Shown here piece by piece: positions 31,732 to 43,514 of a DNA stretch of 64,000 nucleotides. Under the pieces are notes generated by a model that saw only the letters and a program-made list of their open reading frames with translations, did no database searches and was not told where the DNA came from. Origin of the DNA: Solicoccozyma terricola (Eukaryota > Basidiomycota > Tremellomycetes > Filobasidiales > Piskurozymaceae); contig BCLD01000011.1 in NCBI GenBank assembly GCA_001600875.1, forward strand, positions 750,355-814,354. The letters run 5' to 3'. A program made the position numbers and the translations under genes. The first letter of the stretch is position 1; each line of letters opens with the position of its first letter.

Positions 31732-34700
31732 TCAACTCACCAACAAATTCTGGATGGAAGGTTTGCCGCGCACATCCTCTTCCTGTCTATCGATTCGCCC
31801 GCGAAGCTCGTGAAGTGGAGTAATGTCCATTGCCTCTTCTTCGACCTTTTTCAGCGCCTCTTGTTCGACCAATTTCAGCCGTTCCTTTCGCTTACAGATG
31901 TGCTCAAGAGCTTCCTTCATGCCCTCGTTCACCAGGAGATCATACAGCGGGCGGTGGTCTTCCCTTTCATCTAGGTACGGGTGGCAGAGGAGACTCTGGG
32001 GACCCGGCTTATCGTCAGGGGGATCCGGCTTGAGGGAGTGCTTATCGTCAGGGGGATCCGGCTTGAGGGAGTCATACACGCGAATCTGCCGCGGGAATAT
32101 GACGAAGAAGGCCACAGCTTGGCCTAGCAGTGGTATTGCTGCCATCACGGGCCATACAAGGGAGCTTGTTTTGATCCAGAGAACTGGAAGAATTGGGTCG
32201 GTCAAACAGATCTCACTTAGAGGGCAGTTAGAGGGTGGCTTCACCTGATGAGAGCAGCACGGGCAGAAACGCAATCGCCACCTGAACTCTAGTCGACAGA
32301 GCATGCCAGATTTTGCCTCTGCTCTCGGAGTTGTCGTCGCAGCCCCTGAGACTGTGGATAGCTCAGTCAGTCGTTGGTCGCCCCAACGACATCTTCAACC
32401 TACAGCTGATACCGGTATACGGCGGAAGACCACACAAAGAGTACGCCCGCAACAAGGGTGACCAACGGAGCGAGTACCGACATGATCATAGCAATGGTGA
32501 GCTCGAAGAGCTGCGGACAGGTGTTCAGCGTGTTAGCCCGTATACAGGCATGGGCCAGCTTACCATTAGTGGTCTGCAACAAAATATCGAAGAAACAGGT
32601 CAGCACCGATTCTACAATCAGGACCAAAGGAAACTAGATGCCTGCAATTCATATGCTGGCAATGCTCATGATCAGCCATCATTTGTTACCATGCCCAGTC
32701 TTCCCATCCGCTACTCACACACTTTGAAATGTACTTCCACCTTGTGTAACAACCTATCGCGTGGTGTATTCTTGCCAATGGACACTAGCAGCCAGGAGAT
32801 GAGTTTTTCACGAATGCCTACGAGGGTCAACTGGTCAATGGGGCCTGCCGCTCCATACTTAGTCACTTGCTCTCTCGTACTATAGGTAAATCCAAGAAAG
32901 CAGAAAAGAGATTGTGTGCTGAAATTGGGTACCGTCAGCCCTGTCTGTCATTGAGCCCCATATATACTCACGATAACCAGGTTATCCAGTAGCTGCTTGA
33001 TAATACGACGCGCATGATCATCTCCGGTATCAACCCTTGGAGTGGAAAATTAGCCAGTGTTTGGCGTGTCGTGCATTCAACTTACCCTTTGACTCTGACC
33101 AAAGGACGGACCATGTGCTATTTTGATAGCTTGAAGCAACGCTGTCGGAGAACTCTATGAGGATTTCGGGTGCTTCGAGGGATTAGCGGTGTGAAAGACA
33201 AAATCCTGTGGACTCACTGATAATGCTCGAGAACAGAATGAAGATGAAAAAGGACTGAAATACCTGGAAAAAGTACAGATGAGTGAGACTGTTCCGCTGT
33301 TGAGACGACTGGGTCAACTGTGTAGAAGCATCAGCTTTCAAGTAGGTCGCCACTGCTATGGTGCTACTAACTGCTCCCTCCAGCTTAGCGACCAAACTGA
33401 ACACGAAGGGTATGACCAGTGAAGAGTTGACGCTCATCAGCAGAGGTGCAACGGAACCTGCAGGGTTTATTAGCACGCCGGTCTCTCGCAGTCTGGCTAA
33501 CGGGCCGTCATTCCACCCACTTGACACCGACCCGAAGGATCGTGGACTATCCACTTTCCAGGTTGCCAAGGCAGTCCAGTACGGGCAGAAGGAGTCCAGG
33601 TTGGCTGCCGAGCTGACTATAGCCATTGGTCCGGCGAAAAGCAGACAAAGCAGGCTGAAAACACCTCTGAAAAACCATCGCCGAGTAGATGCCTGTGCAG
33701 TATTGTCGGTGCGGTGCAGGTTGCTCCAGATCTGGCGCATACTGGTCAGTACCATGTTGTGCTGTGTTCCCAACATGTGCTCACGATATCCTTGTTAGTG
33801 GGGGCAAACATGGTGAAGTTCCGCAGAGCGTAAGCATTCGACTTCTTATCCCCCATGATCTTGTCGTAAGCCATGCAGGCTGTGGTGATGTCGGCGAACG
33901 TCACGAAAGCTGGAAGATTAACCCTATGAGCACCGGCTCAGGGAAGGCAAACCCCTTCGACGCACCGTAGCTCTCATGGGCGAAGCTGTCGCGATTGTTA
34001 TTTTGTTCCTTGTAAATGCGCAGCTTTTTTTGGCACTTTTTTCTGTCAACGCAAAGTGTTAGATTTGCCCGTCTCTGAAACGGATCCCCACGTACGCCCG
34101 TTTCGTAAACTCCGCCATGATCTTGTTTAGCTCGGGGTTATCGTCTTGCATGCCTCTCTCCGCAAGGATTCTCTGATAATTGATCAACAATCTCTCCATT
34201 TCATCAACCGCCTTGTTGTAGGATTTGATAGCACATAAAAGCACTCCGGCGTGGCCCTTGGTCCAATTTAGGTGGGTTCCTAACGTCCGGGCTTCACGTA
34301 GGCGTGTCCCTATTGTCAATGACAGAGCATCAGTGTAATTAGCTATAGTGCACACACCATGTCGCACCCATCTGAATTTTTGGTCTACAGGGCTTGAAGA
34401 CTTCTTTCAGGGAGGCTTCCCACCGTTTATGAGGCAACTCGTGACACTTGGAGTTCTTCAATGAAAGATCGACGCTATGAATGTGGAAAATCTGCCGGGG
34501 AGGCCTTAAGAAATGTTCCTAGCAGTTCTCCATTCCGCCACCCACCAACAATGTCCTTAAAAAGACCGGTGTGTCCCTACAATTAATGTTCAGCCACTTC
34601 CTTTTCAGCCTTATAAGCTGGAGGACCCAGATTTAGCGTCGTGCCTCGAGCACCTGATGCTAAATGTACAAACTGTTTTCCATTGCCACCACAGGTATAT

Positions 34701-35427
34701 ATGCGCTGCCATATTTATCACATAGCTCGCTATTACCGGTATCACCGCCCGATCCTGGTTAAGGTTGGCTATGGTCATTTTCAGGAGTATGGAGCTAGAG
34801 TTGACATGTGACGCTGAGTGAAGGTCTGTCACAGCGATCTGCAGCGCAGACGCTGCCGACAACGATGTTCCTCCGATGTAGTAACACGGTATGCACATAG
34901 ATACACCGATGGCAGCGGTCAAAATGACCAGATTCCTTGTAAATGAGAGGAAGCTCAGGATGACGTAGTAATCGAAAGCTGTTGCAAGTGGGTCAACGAG
35001 ATGACTGTCGAAGGCTCAAGGACGCCACACGCTTGCCACTCACTCATCGGCCGAGCTCTGCTGGGCCACCTCTCCTCCAGCATGAATTCATTTGTGTTGA
35101 AAGCCCATGCGCGAAAGAAATTCGCGTCATCCTTCTTCTAGGGGGGGGGGGCGGGGGACAGGTGGTAAGGCTAGGTCTTTTCTTTCGGAGCGGGCCATTT
35201 TCGCTTACCTTCGTACTATACCACCGCAATGTAGCGGAGACGATGCAACCCAGCACCAACTGGAACGGAACATGATCAACCTCTACGTCTGCAGATCCGA
35301 GTGACCCACTTACAGCTCCGCCTGCCGTATAGGGAACCGAAGTAAAAACGCTCTCATCAGGCAAAGACAGCCGTGTATTGTATGAATGCTCCAATTGCGT
35401 TGTGACGTTTCCAAAGTCGAAACTCAT
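31732..35427 (-). CDS. CSC1/OSCA/TMEM63-type (DUF221) membrane channel
   Basis: This family forms osmo- or mechanosensitive calcium-permeable channels. About 12 short exons run from ATG 35427 (MSFDFGNVTTQLEHSY). Recognisable blocks in order are FDYYVILSFLSFTRNLVILT and IASYVINMAAHIYLWWQWKT (membrane). Next come a cytosolic loop with LEMERLL-type helices, then GAFVTFADITTACMAYDKI, the family SAFVTF signature. TRRWFFRGVFSLLCLLFAGP, LVIPFVFSLVAKLEGAVSST, YFFQVFQSFFIFILFSSII and QLFELTIAMIMSVLAPLVTL then VYRYQL follow. These match DUF221 at the expected places. Near the C-terminus an 11-residue unit (SLKPDPPDDKH) is duplicated. The stop at 31732 follows SIQNLLVS. The last GTGAGT could instead be a splice donor leading to a short extra exon ending near 31650, so the extreme C-terminus is uncertain. 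Confidence 0.83.
32008..32073 (-). repeat. 33-bp perfect tandem duplication in CSC1-like coding region
   Basis: Two adjacent 33-base copies (32008-32040 and 32041-32073) differ only at the last base and add 11 residues in frame (SLKPDPPDDKH then SLKPDPPDDKP). Confidence 0.95.
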
Positions 35428-35699
35428 CGCAGGGATGCCTTATGATAACGGAATGGAGATAGAATTTCCCATCGATGATGATAACGAGCATGAAGGACTC
35501 TGCAAGGGATGCAAGCCAATGTCCACGCTGCAAAAAGGTTCACCAAGCTGCGTCACCCCTATTCAGGACTTCGGCACAAAGGAGAGGGAGGGTGCTTGAA
35601 ACATCAGGGTAGTTGTCACGAAAGCCGTTGTCGCCCAATCAATTCGATCCCATCCTGGAAAGCTGTCTAGTATTACATTAAAATCTGTGCGAGCGAAAC

Positions 35700-38146
35700 T
35701 TACTCTTTCCCCTGACGCCATCCGGAGGTGTTCTGTATCAGAGTGTAGAAGAACTGGATGGTTGAGACGTGTCCATCGACGGAGACCGCTTCGTTGACTG
35801 TGTGAACATTCTTGAAACCGGCTGGGAAGGGTAAGACGTGCATCCGCTGTCAGCGGGTTTGCAGGACTGTGAGCGCGGACGATAACCCTGTAACTTACCG
35901 ACGGGCCCCGGAATGAATCGATAAATGTTCTGGGTGAGATCCCAGTAGTACCGAGTGTCCGTATTGGCTGGGAGGCCATACTTCAGCACACAAACGAAGC
36001 CAAAGGCACTCTCGGTGACTCACCATGCATGCCACTCGGAGCCACAACCGTTTCCTGACCGAAGACGCCCTTGATCGTTCCAGCCATCAAAGCAAAGGCA
36101 TCACCCGAGCTGGGCGTGATCGGAGCAGGCTCAAGACCCTCCGCAGTACTCTTCCCGTTGCGTTCTATCTCGAGGGAGAGATGGCAATCAGATTGAATGA
36201 GGTCGGGATGGACGGTTCGATTGAGCGCGGTGTAAGAGCAGCCCCATTTGCGAGCAAGAGGTGAAATGATGTTGTGCATGTGCGCCTTGGTGTCATTGAC
36301 AGAGGACGTGCTGAAGACTTTGAAGGTCAGGGAGAAAAGGGAAAAGTAACCATGAAAGAGCCAAGTACTCACAAAGCGATTCTGTGATTGATGATGGCTG
36401 GAGGTTAAAAAAAAAAAGAATAAGTCATAGGAGCCATCGTCTACCGTGTAATTAGGTTCACCAGTAGCGACCTCTGGCAGGGCATTGACCTTCACTCCTC
36501 CCACAATAATGTCTATGGCCTGTCTATCAGAGTCAGTGGGAGCGATGACGTCGTTGGGAAGCCCGTTCCACCCACCTGAGTGGTCCCCATGAACGCCTTT
36601 GCCAGTGCGCTCTTCTTTGCCAACTTTTGAGCAAGGGCATCCCATTGCTTTGGGTCCATAACCGCCTTCTTGAGAGATTTTGGTACATCTGGCGCATACT
36701 CGACAAGGCAGGAGAGATACTTTAGGTATGGCTCTTCGGGAGTGAGACTGAGTGGGAAAGGGTTGGATTCGAAGTGCACGAGGATGTCGGCGAGGTATCC
36801 GACTAGGAGGGTTGGAAATCAGCTCAATCCCTGTCTGACCAACGAGAACAACATCCCTCACTAGCAGTATGCTCAGGAGGAACAGACGAATGACCTCCGG
36901 GTGTTCTGAAGACGATTCTTAGAAATAAGTGATAGCTCGGAGGTGAGTGACCCGAAACTCACTCCACGGTCACCTTGAAGTTGACAGAGCCCTTCTCAGC
37001 CATACCCAGACTTGCAACCTTGGCACCAAACGTTTCATCCACACCGCCAAACCCTTCGTCGACGAGAATGCAGATGGAGTCGGGGCCATATCGCTCGATG
37101 ATCTTGGCGGAAAGGTGACCAGCGCCTTGAGAACCCCCGATCTCCTCATCGAATCCAAAGGAGATGAGGACAGTCCTCTCAGGCTTGAAGCCGTCTTTGA
37201 TAAGCTTTTCGACTGCATTCATGATACCCATAAGCTAGAGGGGCCATAAAATCAGTTAGTTACCCAGATTTTGCGCTCAGCAGGCACCCTGCTCACCTGA
37301 TTCTTGCAATCGCCAGCACCTCGCCCGTAAATCCACTTGTCATCATAATGTCCCTCAAACGGCGGGTAATCCCATAGACCCAAGGTCGCAGGAAGCACAG
37401 GGACGACATCCTGGAAGCATCATCTCTTTAGGGTTGTCGCACATCACAAAAGTTATCACAAGCGCGTACCTGATGGGCCATGAGGATGATTGGCTGGAGG
37501 TCTTTGTTTGAACCATGCCAAGTGAAGAGGTGGGCGTGAGTATTGAACAGCTCGTGTTCGAGAGCTTCGTAACTGTGTTATCGCTCTGTGAGTTGGTTGG
37601 ACCACGTTATGCAGTGTAGGATGTCATCTCTCACACGGTCGGAAACTCTTGCTTCAGGAAAGTATTGAACTTGAAGTGTGGCTCCCATCGAGGATCCTCT
37701 GTTACAGGTCCCATATCATCAAATGAGATCGCCTGACGATTGCCCGAGTTTCAGTTGTGATACTTCCCGCCGACGGCTTTTCTCTACCTACAGGAATTTG
37801 TACCGCCTTGGACAGACGTCCAGCAACGTATTGTGGGTAGTCTGTGCCCGCATCCTAACTCGTGTCAAGCCGTTGTTAGCAAGCATGTCCGACTCCATAT
37901 GTACCAAGGGCTCACCCATGTTTTCCCTTTCAGTAGCGCCTTGCCTTGGGCTGGACACTTGGTTGCTTGCTTGTGATGCTTCAACAGCCTCGACGCCTCG
38001 GCTCGCCGATAGACATCCAGTCCGGTCACAAATAGGACGTATAGGAGGATGAAGTGAAGGAGGGGTCTACGATGTGACTTGCGCGGACCATCATGGACGA
38101 CGCCCCGATCATTCAGTATAAGAGGCTTCTCCTCTTGTAAAACCAT
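35700..38146 (-). CDS. CPS1: Carboxypeptidase S, metallopeptidase family M20 (vacuolar Gly-X carboxypeptidase)
   Basis: Start ATG 38146. A cytosolic N-terminus precedes one membrane anchor (PLLHFILLYVLFVTGLDVY), giving the type II topology of Cps1. Exons then show the zinc-binding motifs of M20: MAHQDVVPV (His and Asp), WIYGRGAGDCKNQLMGI (bridging Asp), and the catalytic and metal-binding pair in FGFDEEIGGSQGAG. ILVDEGFGG follows, then the dimerisation domain (LVHFESNPFPLSL). The C-terminal part has VSSINHR-like, ANTDTRYYWDLTQNIYRF and HTVNEAVSVDGHVSTIQFFY, where the conserved His ligand region sits, and it ends GWRQGKE. Length and motif order fit an active enzyme that trims C-terminal residues from peptides in the vacuole. 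About ten introns are present. It lies head-to-tail with the CSC1-like gene. Confidence 0.92.
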
Positions 38147-39098
38147 GGTCAGGCAGGATGTTACTATGCTCGATGGTGTTCAAATTAGACATGAGTGCGA
38201 AATGACCAGCTTTAGATCGTAGGAGATCGGGGTAGACCGACGGCTGACCTCATCACGTGAAAACCAATATCGTTCCCCAAAATCATGCTTGCTATCATGT
38301 CTTTATGTTACTACTATTAACTTGTGGATGTCTGCTACTAGCGGCCACTTGCGTCTGACTCCTTTATTACCGCACTTCTCTCTCTTCTTGTGCTAGAAGA
38401 TGGCCGTTTTTGCCGCCATGCTTCGCCAAAATTGTGCCACCCATGACCGGCGATATTTCCTGCAATCTGGGGGGCTTGAAAATATTGATCGTTGCGCCGT
38501 CACCTCCATCGAGGCCTGCAAAGCTAGACGACAGGAATGTACTTGACTTTCCAGGACAGTCTGCAGGAGAACAACACTTTTCCCCCGGATCATGGTTTGA
38601 AACTTTTGATTGTGGCCGGACAACACTGAGACATTGCGGTGGCGGTTTCGAACACCGAGATTGGGTGGCGATACCCTTAACAAAAAGACCTTGACATGCC
38701 TATCGGAGATCGGTTAGAGGCTGAGACCCTTGCGTCTCTACCTCCGGCAACTACCACCGTGCTCGTTATCCCACCCTTGGTCATGACCTGGGGACGGACA
38801 ATAGAAACTTCTCTCAAATTTCCGGGATGACCACCACGTCAGACCCGAACACCAGCTCCAAATGCAGGGTGTCTCACACTCTCATGTCCCTGTCAAGAGC
38901 ACAAGCAAATATCAATGGGTCGCTAAGGGTTTCCCAAGATTCCCCTGAAGGGTCTCACACTACATTGTCAGGGACGACGCTGTCACTCAAATGGGCGTCG
39001 TCATGGTGAAGGCATAAGACATATATATTCTATCCCACGACTATTATCGAGGCAAAAGTCTGTGCCACTTTTCCAACAACATCAGTCATCGACCCATC
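38147..39098. other. Long intergenic region between CPS1 and the CPL1-like gene
   Basis: About 950 bases. Several short frames exist on both strands (up to about 95 codons near 38400-38690), but none has a recognisable motif, a convincing exon chain or codon bias. Two imperfect copies of a GTCTCACACT-containing stretch occur near 38872 and 38955. The right end is the promoter of the CPL1-like gene. Confidence 0.5.
39020..39030 (+). promoter_or_regulatory. TATA-like box of the CPL1-like gene
   Basis: The sequence CATATATATTC lies about 70 bases upstream of ATG 39099, a plausible TATA element for a regulated secreted protein gene. Confidence 0.5.
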
Positions 39099-40051
39099 AT
39101 GTTCCTCCGAATTATCCTTCTCCTTCAAATCTGCTTCGGTGTCATCTGGACCGTGCGAGCCCAAACAAGGGAAAGGGAGGAGTTACTGACTTGCATGGAG
39201 AACTTTGAAACGGTCGAGATCAGTAAGGATGGGGACACGAGCTTCAATTTCAGCGACACAGACACATCTATCTGGACTACGCATTACACCTACGACCCCC
39301 AGGGTATGTTATAAGCTTGTGTGGATTGGAGAGCCCTTTTTTTCTTCTGAATACTTCCATCCAGTTTGCACAGATATCCCAATCTACCAGATCAAAATAA
39401 TCGACTGGGACACGGATGATATTATCAGATGCACCCCAAGCAGTCCTTTTCTCGGGTCAAGCGGGACGCTCTCCGTTACCTGTGGGGATCTCACAAAGTG
39501 AGTCTCAGTCTTTTCGTCCGTTATTGACAGCAGCTGATATCGTCACTTCATGCAGTGCCGGATTGGCAGGAACCGGGTCCCATTGTGAGCACAACGTCAG
39601 GCAACGTCTGAAATTAATACTGACAATCCCTTATGTCGTCAGGGTTATTTGAAATCGAAATTGGAAGAGCAGGATTATTCAGATACGGGGAAGGCTACTA
39701 CTTCGAAGTAGAGTCATACACACCAGTAGCTGCCAGCCCCGCCGCTCGGCGGCGACGTCGTGATGTCGAAGCCGGCCTCGTCCTGCCATCTGGCTTCTCT
39801 TGCAAAACGGGGTTAACCGCTTGTCCCGTCCCCGGGCGCACTGGTACCTACGAGTGTCTAGACCTCAGCAGTGATATCAATGGTGAGCCTCCGACGGCAG
39901 TATGCGCTTGCGCCAACTCGGGCTCATCGTTCTCCAAACAGCATGCGGTGGTTGCCCGGGAACAGCGGTATCTCAAGACTGCGCAATCGTCGTGGGGGTG
40001 AGCGAGGTCGCATGCATTGCCGGCGCTTGTTCTAGTCAGTCTATCGTCTAG
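39099..40051 (+). CDS. Secreted cysteine-rich protein with CPL1/PriA-type C-terminal domain
   Basis: The ATG at 39099 opens a signal peptide (MFLRIILLLQICFGVIWTVR). Five exons join in frame: DPQ|DIPIYQIKIIDWDTDD; CGDLTN|AGLAGTGSH; W|LFEIEIGRAGLFRYGEGYY; and DIN|ACGGCPGTAVSQDC. The C-terminal domain reads SGFSCKTGLTACPV...YECLDL...CGGC...DCAIVVGVSEVAC..GAC. This is the spaced-cysteine pattern of the basidiomycete PriA/CPL1 family. An RRRRRD site before it is a possible Kex2-type processing site. In Cryptococcus neoformans, CPL1 is a secreted protein linked to capsule and host interaction. This paralogue or orthologue is not necessarily the same gene and its role is not shown here. About 215 residues. 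Confidence 0.8.
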
Positions 40052-40605
40052 TGACCTCCTGGTAATCGATGCTGAAACTGCGCGGATTTGCCTTACAGTT
40101 CAATCATGCGATACACAGCACTCTCTATCCGCCAATTCTGAAAATTGTCTCGCACGGAAGAAGCCCAGGCTCCGCTTTCAGCAAAGCCGAGCAGTTTAGC
40201 CCCCCGCTCCCTGTTCCGCGAATTGAGAACTGCCTGCCTAATAATTGCTGGCTTTCCCTTATATCCTACATCCGGCTACGGCCCCATGTGATTCACATGC
40301 TTTTGTACTCTATTTAGACGCATATATTTCAGCTCTACGTTCCGTTTCTGCCGAGTCTCGGAGGGCACGGTCACGAGCGAGCAATGACGTCGCGTGGTTG
40401 TCCATTGAAAGCGCTGTTCTTCCCTCTATTTGTAGTTTCATGTTCATGTTCCTTTTTTTTTTTTTTTTTTTTTTGGCCACCTTGTTAGGAAGGACAGAAC
40501 GATGCACCACATGGAGCTCTCCCGACAGTCGGACATTGTGGCTCCTCTGTACTTTAAAGGCTCTTTCGTTTTTCTTCTCTTCCCTAGATCAAACTCATCG
40601 TCATT
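40052..40605 (+). other. Intergenic region with 22-base poly-T, promoter of amino acid permease
   Basis: No gene is supported. A T run at 40453-40474 lies about 130 bases upstream of the permease ATG. Poly(dT) tracts can exclude nucleosomes in fungal promoters. Confidence 0.6.
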
Positions 40606-42886
40606 ATGGCATCTTTTGCGAACATTGCAGGCGAAGCTGATCCTCGTGTGCCACTTCCTGATAGCAAGATTCAGCAAAAGAGTAACGATGACTTGACAAT
40701 CGTCGAGCCAGCGTACCCTGGAGCTAGTCTCATCGGACGCCAGGCCAGGCTGCACGACATGATGTGCTACGCGCAGCAGCAGCGTCAGATCGAGAATGGC
40801 TCGCCAGGAGACGCTGGATACCCTATCCCTGCCATGGTCGAGAAACACATCACTCGTCAGCCCTTGCCTCCGCCAGAGAACGCCGTGGATGTGCTCGAGT
40901 TGACTCCCGATCAGGCAGAAAGAGCAAATGCGAGACGTGCCCTGAAACAGGCTTCTGTGCGTGAGGTGCAGTGCTCGCCACATTTCTCACCAGATTATCT
41001 GACCGAAGGACCAATTGCAGTGGGCGGCGATCTTTTTCTTAATCACGACTGGTAAGTTGCAAGGGCAGAACTCATTTCCACCTCTCGCTAACCGTTCGCG
41101 CCCTCTTCTCACAGATATTCTCGGTCCTTTCAATGCTCCCTATGCTATCTCTCAAGTTGGTTACGCTCCCGGCGTCATACTTTACTTCTTTGTTAGTTGT
41201 TTGCAATGTCGCCTTTTATCGGCATCTGGCTGACCTTCGCTTTGGCTGCAGATGGGTCTCATAGCCTTCTACACGGGATGTATCCTCGCCTATCTCTATT
41301 GCAAGCTGGACAGTGACAAGTACCCAGTCCTCACCTACTCCGACATTGGAGAGCGAGTCTGCGGCTCTGCCATGCGCCACATCTGCACTGTCCTTCAGAG
41401 TGTCCAGCTTGTGGTCAATGTCGGTACGCTCATCCTTAGCAATGCTCAATCTCTCAGCCAGATCAGCATGGGCAAACTCTGCTTCGTGGTCGGATTGGTA
41501 ATCTGGATGGCAGTCGGCATGTTCGTCGGTCAAATCAGGTCGCTGAAGAACTACAGTTGGATCGCTAACTTTGCCGTATGGTTTAATCTTCTGTGAGTGG
41601 CAAACAGGTACCGCACCAGGACCATGCCTGACTTGACCGCCAACCACAGCATCATCTTCACGAGCATGGGATTCGTTGCAAACAGCCCGCCCAACTACGC
41701 TGCTGCCCAAGCTGCGTACGGAGATGCTATTGGGTCCGGACCTGTGATGACGGCCGCCTTTGTATCCCAGCCATTGGCTCCCAAGGGTGAGTCTGTCATT
41801 GAAGAGGAAAGGAATGCTTCTGTCCACTGATACTCTTCTGCCATCGATACTTCCACAGTCAACGGTATCATGAATATGGTCTTTGCGTATGGCGGTGCCA
41901 TGATGTGGGTGTCGTCCGTGCGCTGCATTTGATCAACAGCTTATCTTCTCATCTCCTTCATCCGACAGCTTCCCCGAGCTCATGAGCGAAATGCGACGAC
42001 CAATGGATTTCTGGAAGGGCATGGCTTGCGCTCAGCTGCTTATCTTTGTTGCATACTTATTGTATGGTGAGTCGCACACAGCCACCTACATCGATTGAAT
42101 CGGCCTCTGATGGTTATTTCACTTCCTAGGCTTGTTCATCTACTCTTTCCAAGGACAATATACTTTACCACTCGCCTACCAAGGTGTTTCCAAGTACTCC
42201 TGGCAGACGGTTGGCAACGTCCTCGCCATGATCACTGGTCTGATCGCGGCTGGATTGTATGGCAACATCGGTATCAAAGTGGCCTATCACAGTGAGTGCT
42301 ACTCCTCGTCACAAAAATATACGCATGCTTACCCAAATCCCTTGAACCCAGACATTGTCGAGGGCTGGTTCAACGGACCGCCCATCATGTCTAAAAAGGG
42401 TCGATACGTTTGGTCTGGTAAGTTCAGAGCAGTCTTACGGCTGTAAATCCGAAGGCTGACTGTGAAATTCCACGCAGTCATGGTCATCGTTTACTGGGCT
42501 CTTGCTTTCGTCATTGGAGCTGCCATCCCTCAGATCCAGACTATCAGTGGACTCATTGCCGCCGTATGCATCATGCAGTTTAGTTACACCTTCCCCCCTC
42601 TGTTCCTCTTTATGTTCCTTGTTCGGAGGGATACCTTACTTGCCGGTGGAAGCTGGAAAGTGGTGAGCAGGCAAACTTCACCGGTCAATACTCCCACTCA
42701 CGCAAACTGCGCCTCCCATCACAGGGTCTCTGGGGCAGGGGATGGTTCCTTAAGTGGTTCAATTTCACCCTTTTCCTCGGCGCTCTTTCCATGGCAGCCC
42801 TCGGGATGTACGGCTCTGGAATCTCCATCCGGACCACCTTCATGACCGCCCAAGCGACGTCATTTGGCTGCGTTCCCCCAGTTTAG
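40606..42886 (+). CDS. Amino acid permease of the AAAP family (neutral amino acid/Mtr-like)
   Basis: Start ATG 40606. A cytosolic N-terminus of about 120 residues (MASFANIAGEADPRVPLPDS) precedes about eleven membrane segments in many short exons. Recognisable blocks are AAIFFLITTDILGPFNAPYA, GLIAFYTGCILAYLYCKLDS, YSDIGERVCG, VQLVVNVGTLILSNAQSLSQ and LCFVVGLVIWMAVGMFVGQI. They are followed by GIMNMVFAYGGAMIFPELMS, then SEMRRPMDFWKGM, LLIFVAYLLYGLFIYSFQGQ and VLAMITGLIAAGLYGNIGIK, then IPQIQTISGLIAAVCIMQFS. The IFPELMxEMRRPxDFWK block is characteristic of fungal Mtr-like permeases, which import neutral and aromatic amino acids by proton symport. The C-terminus ends SFGCVPPV. The substrate cannot be set from sequence. 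Confidence 0.88.
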
Positions 42887-43047
42887 TGCCAGGTGCTCCG
42901 TTTTTTTTTTCTGTGATCGCGGAATTTGTCTCTTAAGCCTCTTCACATATGCAATGGGTATTGAGAGCCATGTATGGATGTGTACCCGTTGTCTGACTGG
43001 CCAGCACGCTATCACTGCTGATGGGTGACGCGCAACACTGGTGCATT

Positions 43048-43386
43048 AGGGGGTTTCAAAGTTAGATTTTTGGCCGCGCGTGAACTTTCTCATTTGGGGG
43101 TCAAAGTGTGAGAATTTAGGGGCAACTTTGAACACCCAACATGGACTTTCCTTATCAAACTACTCAAGCTGGGAAGTTTTTCCCTTAAACAAGGATTTTT
43201 TTTTTTGCCAGTTTGAGTGCTTATATGTGATAATGACCTTCACCACTGCTAGCTACTATGACAAGGCTCGCTGTACTTGATTTGCATGGTGTTTAGGGGC
43301 TATTTTGCAGATATCATTGCAAAAGTTCACATGAACTTTTGACAAAGCCCACATGGACTTTTTAGAATTCAACTGTGAAACCCCCT
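43048..43386. mobile_element. MITE-like element with AGGGGGTTTCA terminal inverted repeats
   Basis: The left end AGGGGGTTTCAAAGTT (43048) is the near-perfect inverse of the right end (AACTGTGAAACCCCCT, ending 43386). The ends are flanked by ATT on both sides (43045-43047 and 43387-43389), a possible target duplication. A TA duplication with ends starting GGGGG fits equally well. The 339 bases hold no coding frame. Variants of a subterminal motif, ACATGRACTTT or GTGAACTTT, recur near both ends (43079, 43139, 43328 and 43350). It lies in the intergenic space between the permease and P450 3' ends. Confidence 0.7.
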
Positions 43387-43514
43387 ATTACATCCACCAT
43401 CTCCAAGCTCCGATAAAATCACATTCATAAAAATATCGTTTACTTTTACGTCTGGCTAATTTATTCTCTCGATTGCCGTCCAGCGTTCAGAATAACCATG
43501 ACAGGCTTGATATA

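Noticed and set aside
38393..38694. Short frames of 94-96 codons on both strands
   Set aside because: Overlapping frames on opposite strands with no motif or codon bias. Neither can be supported.
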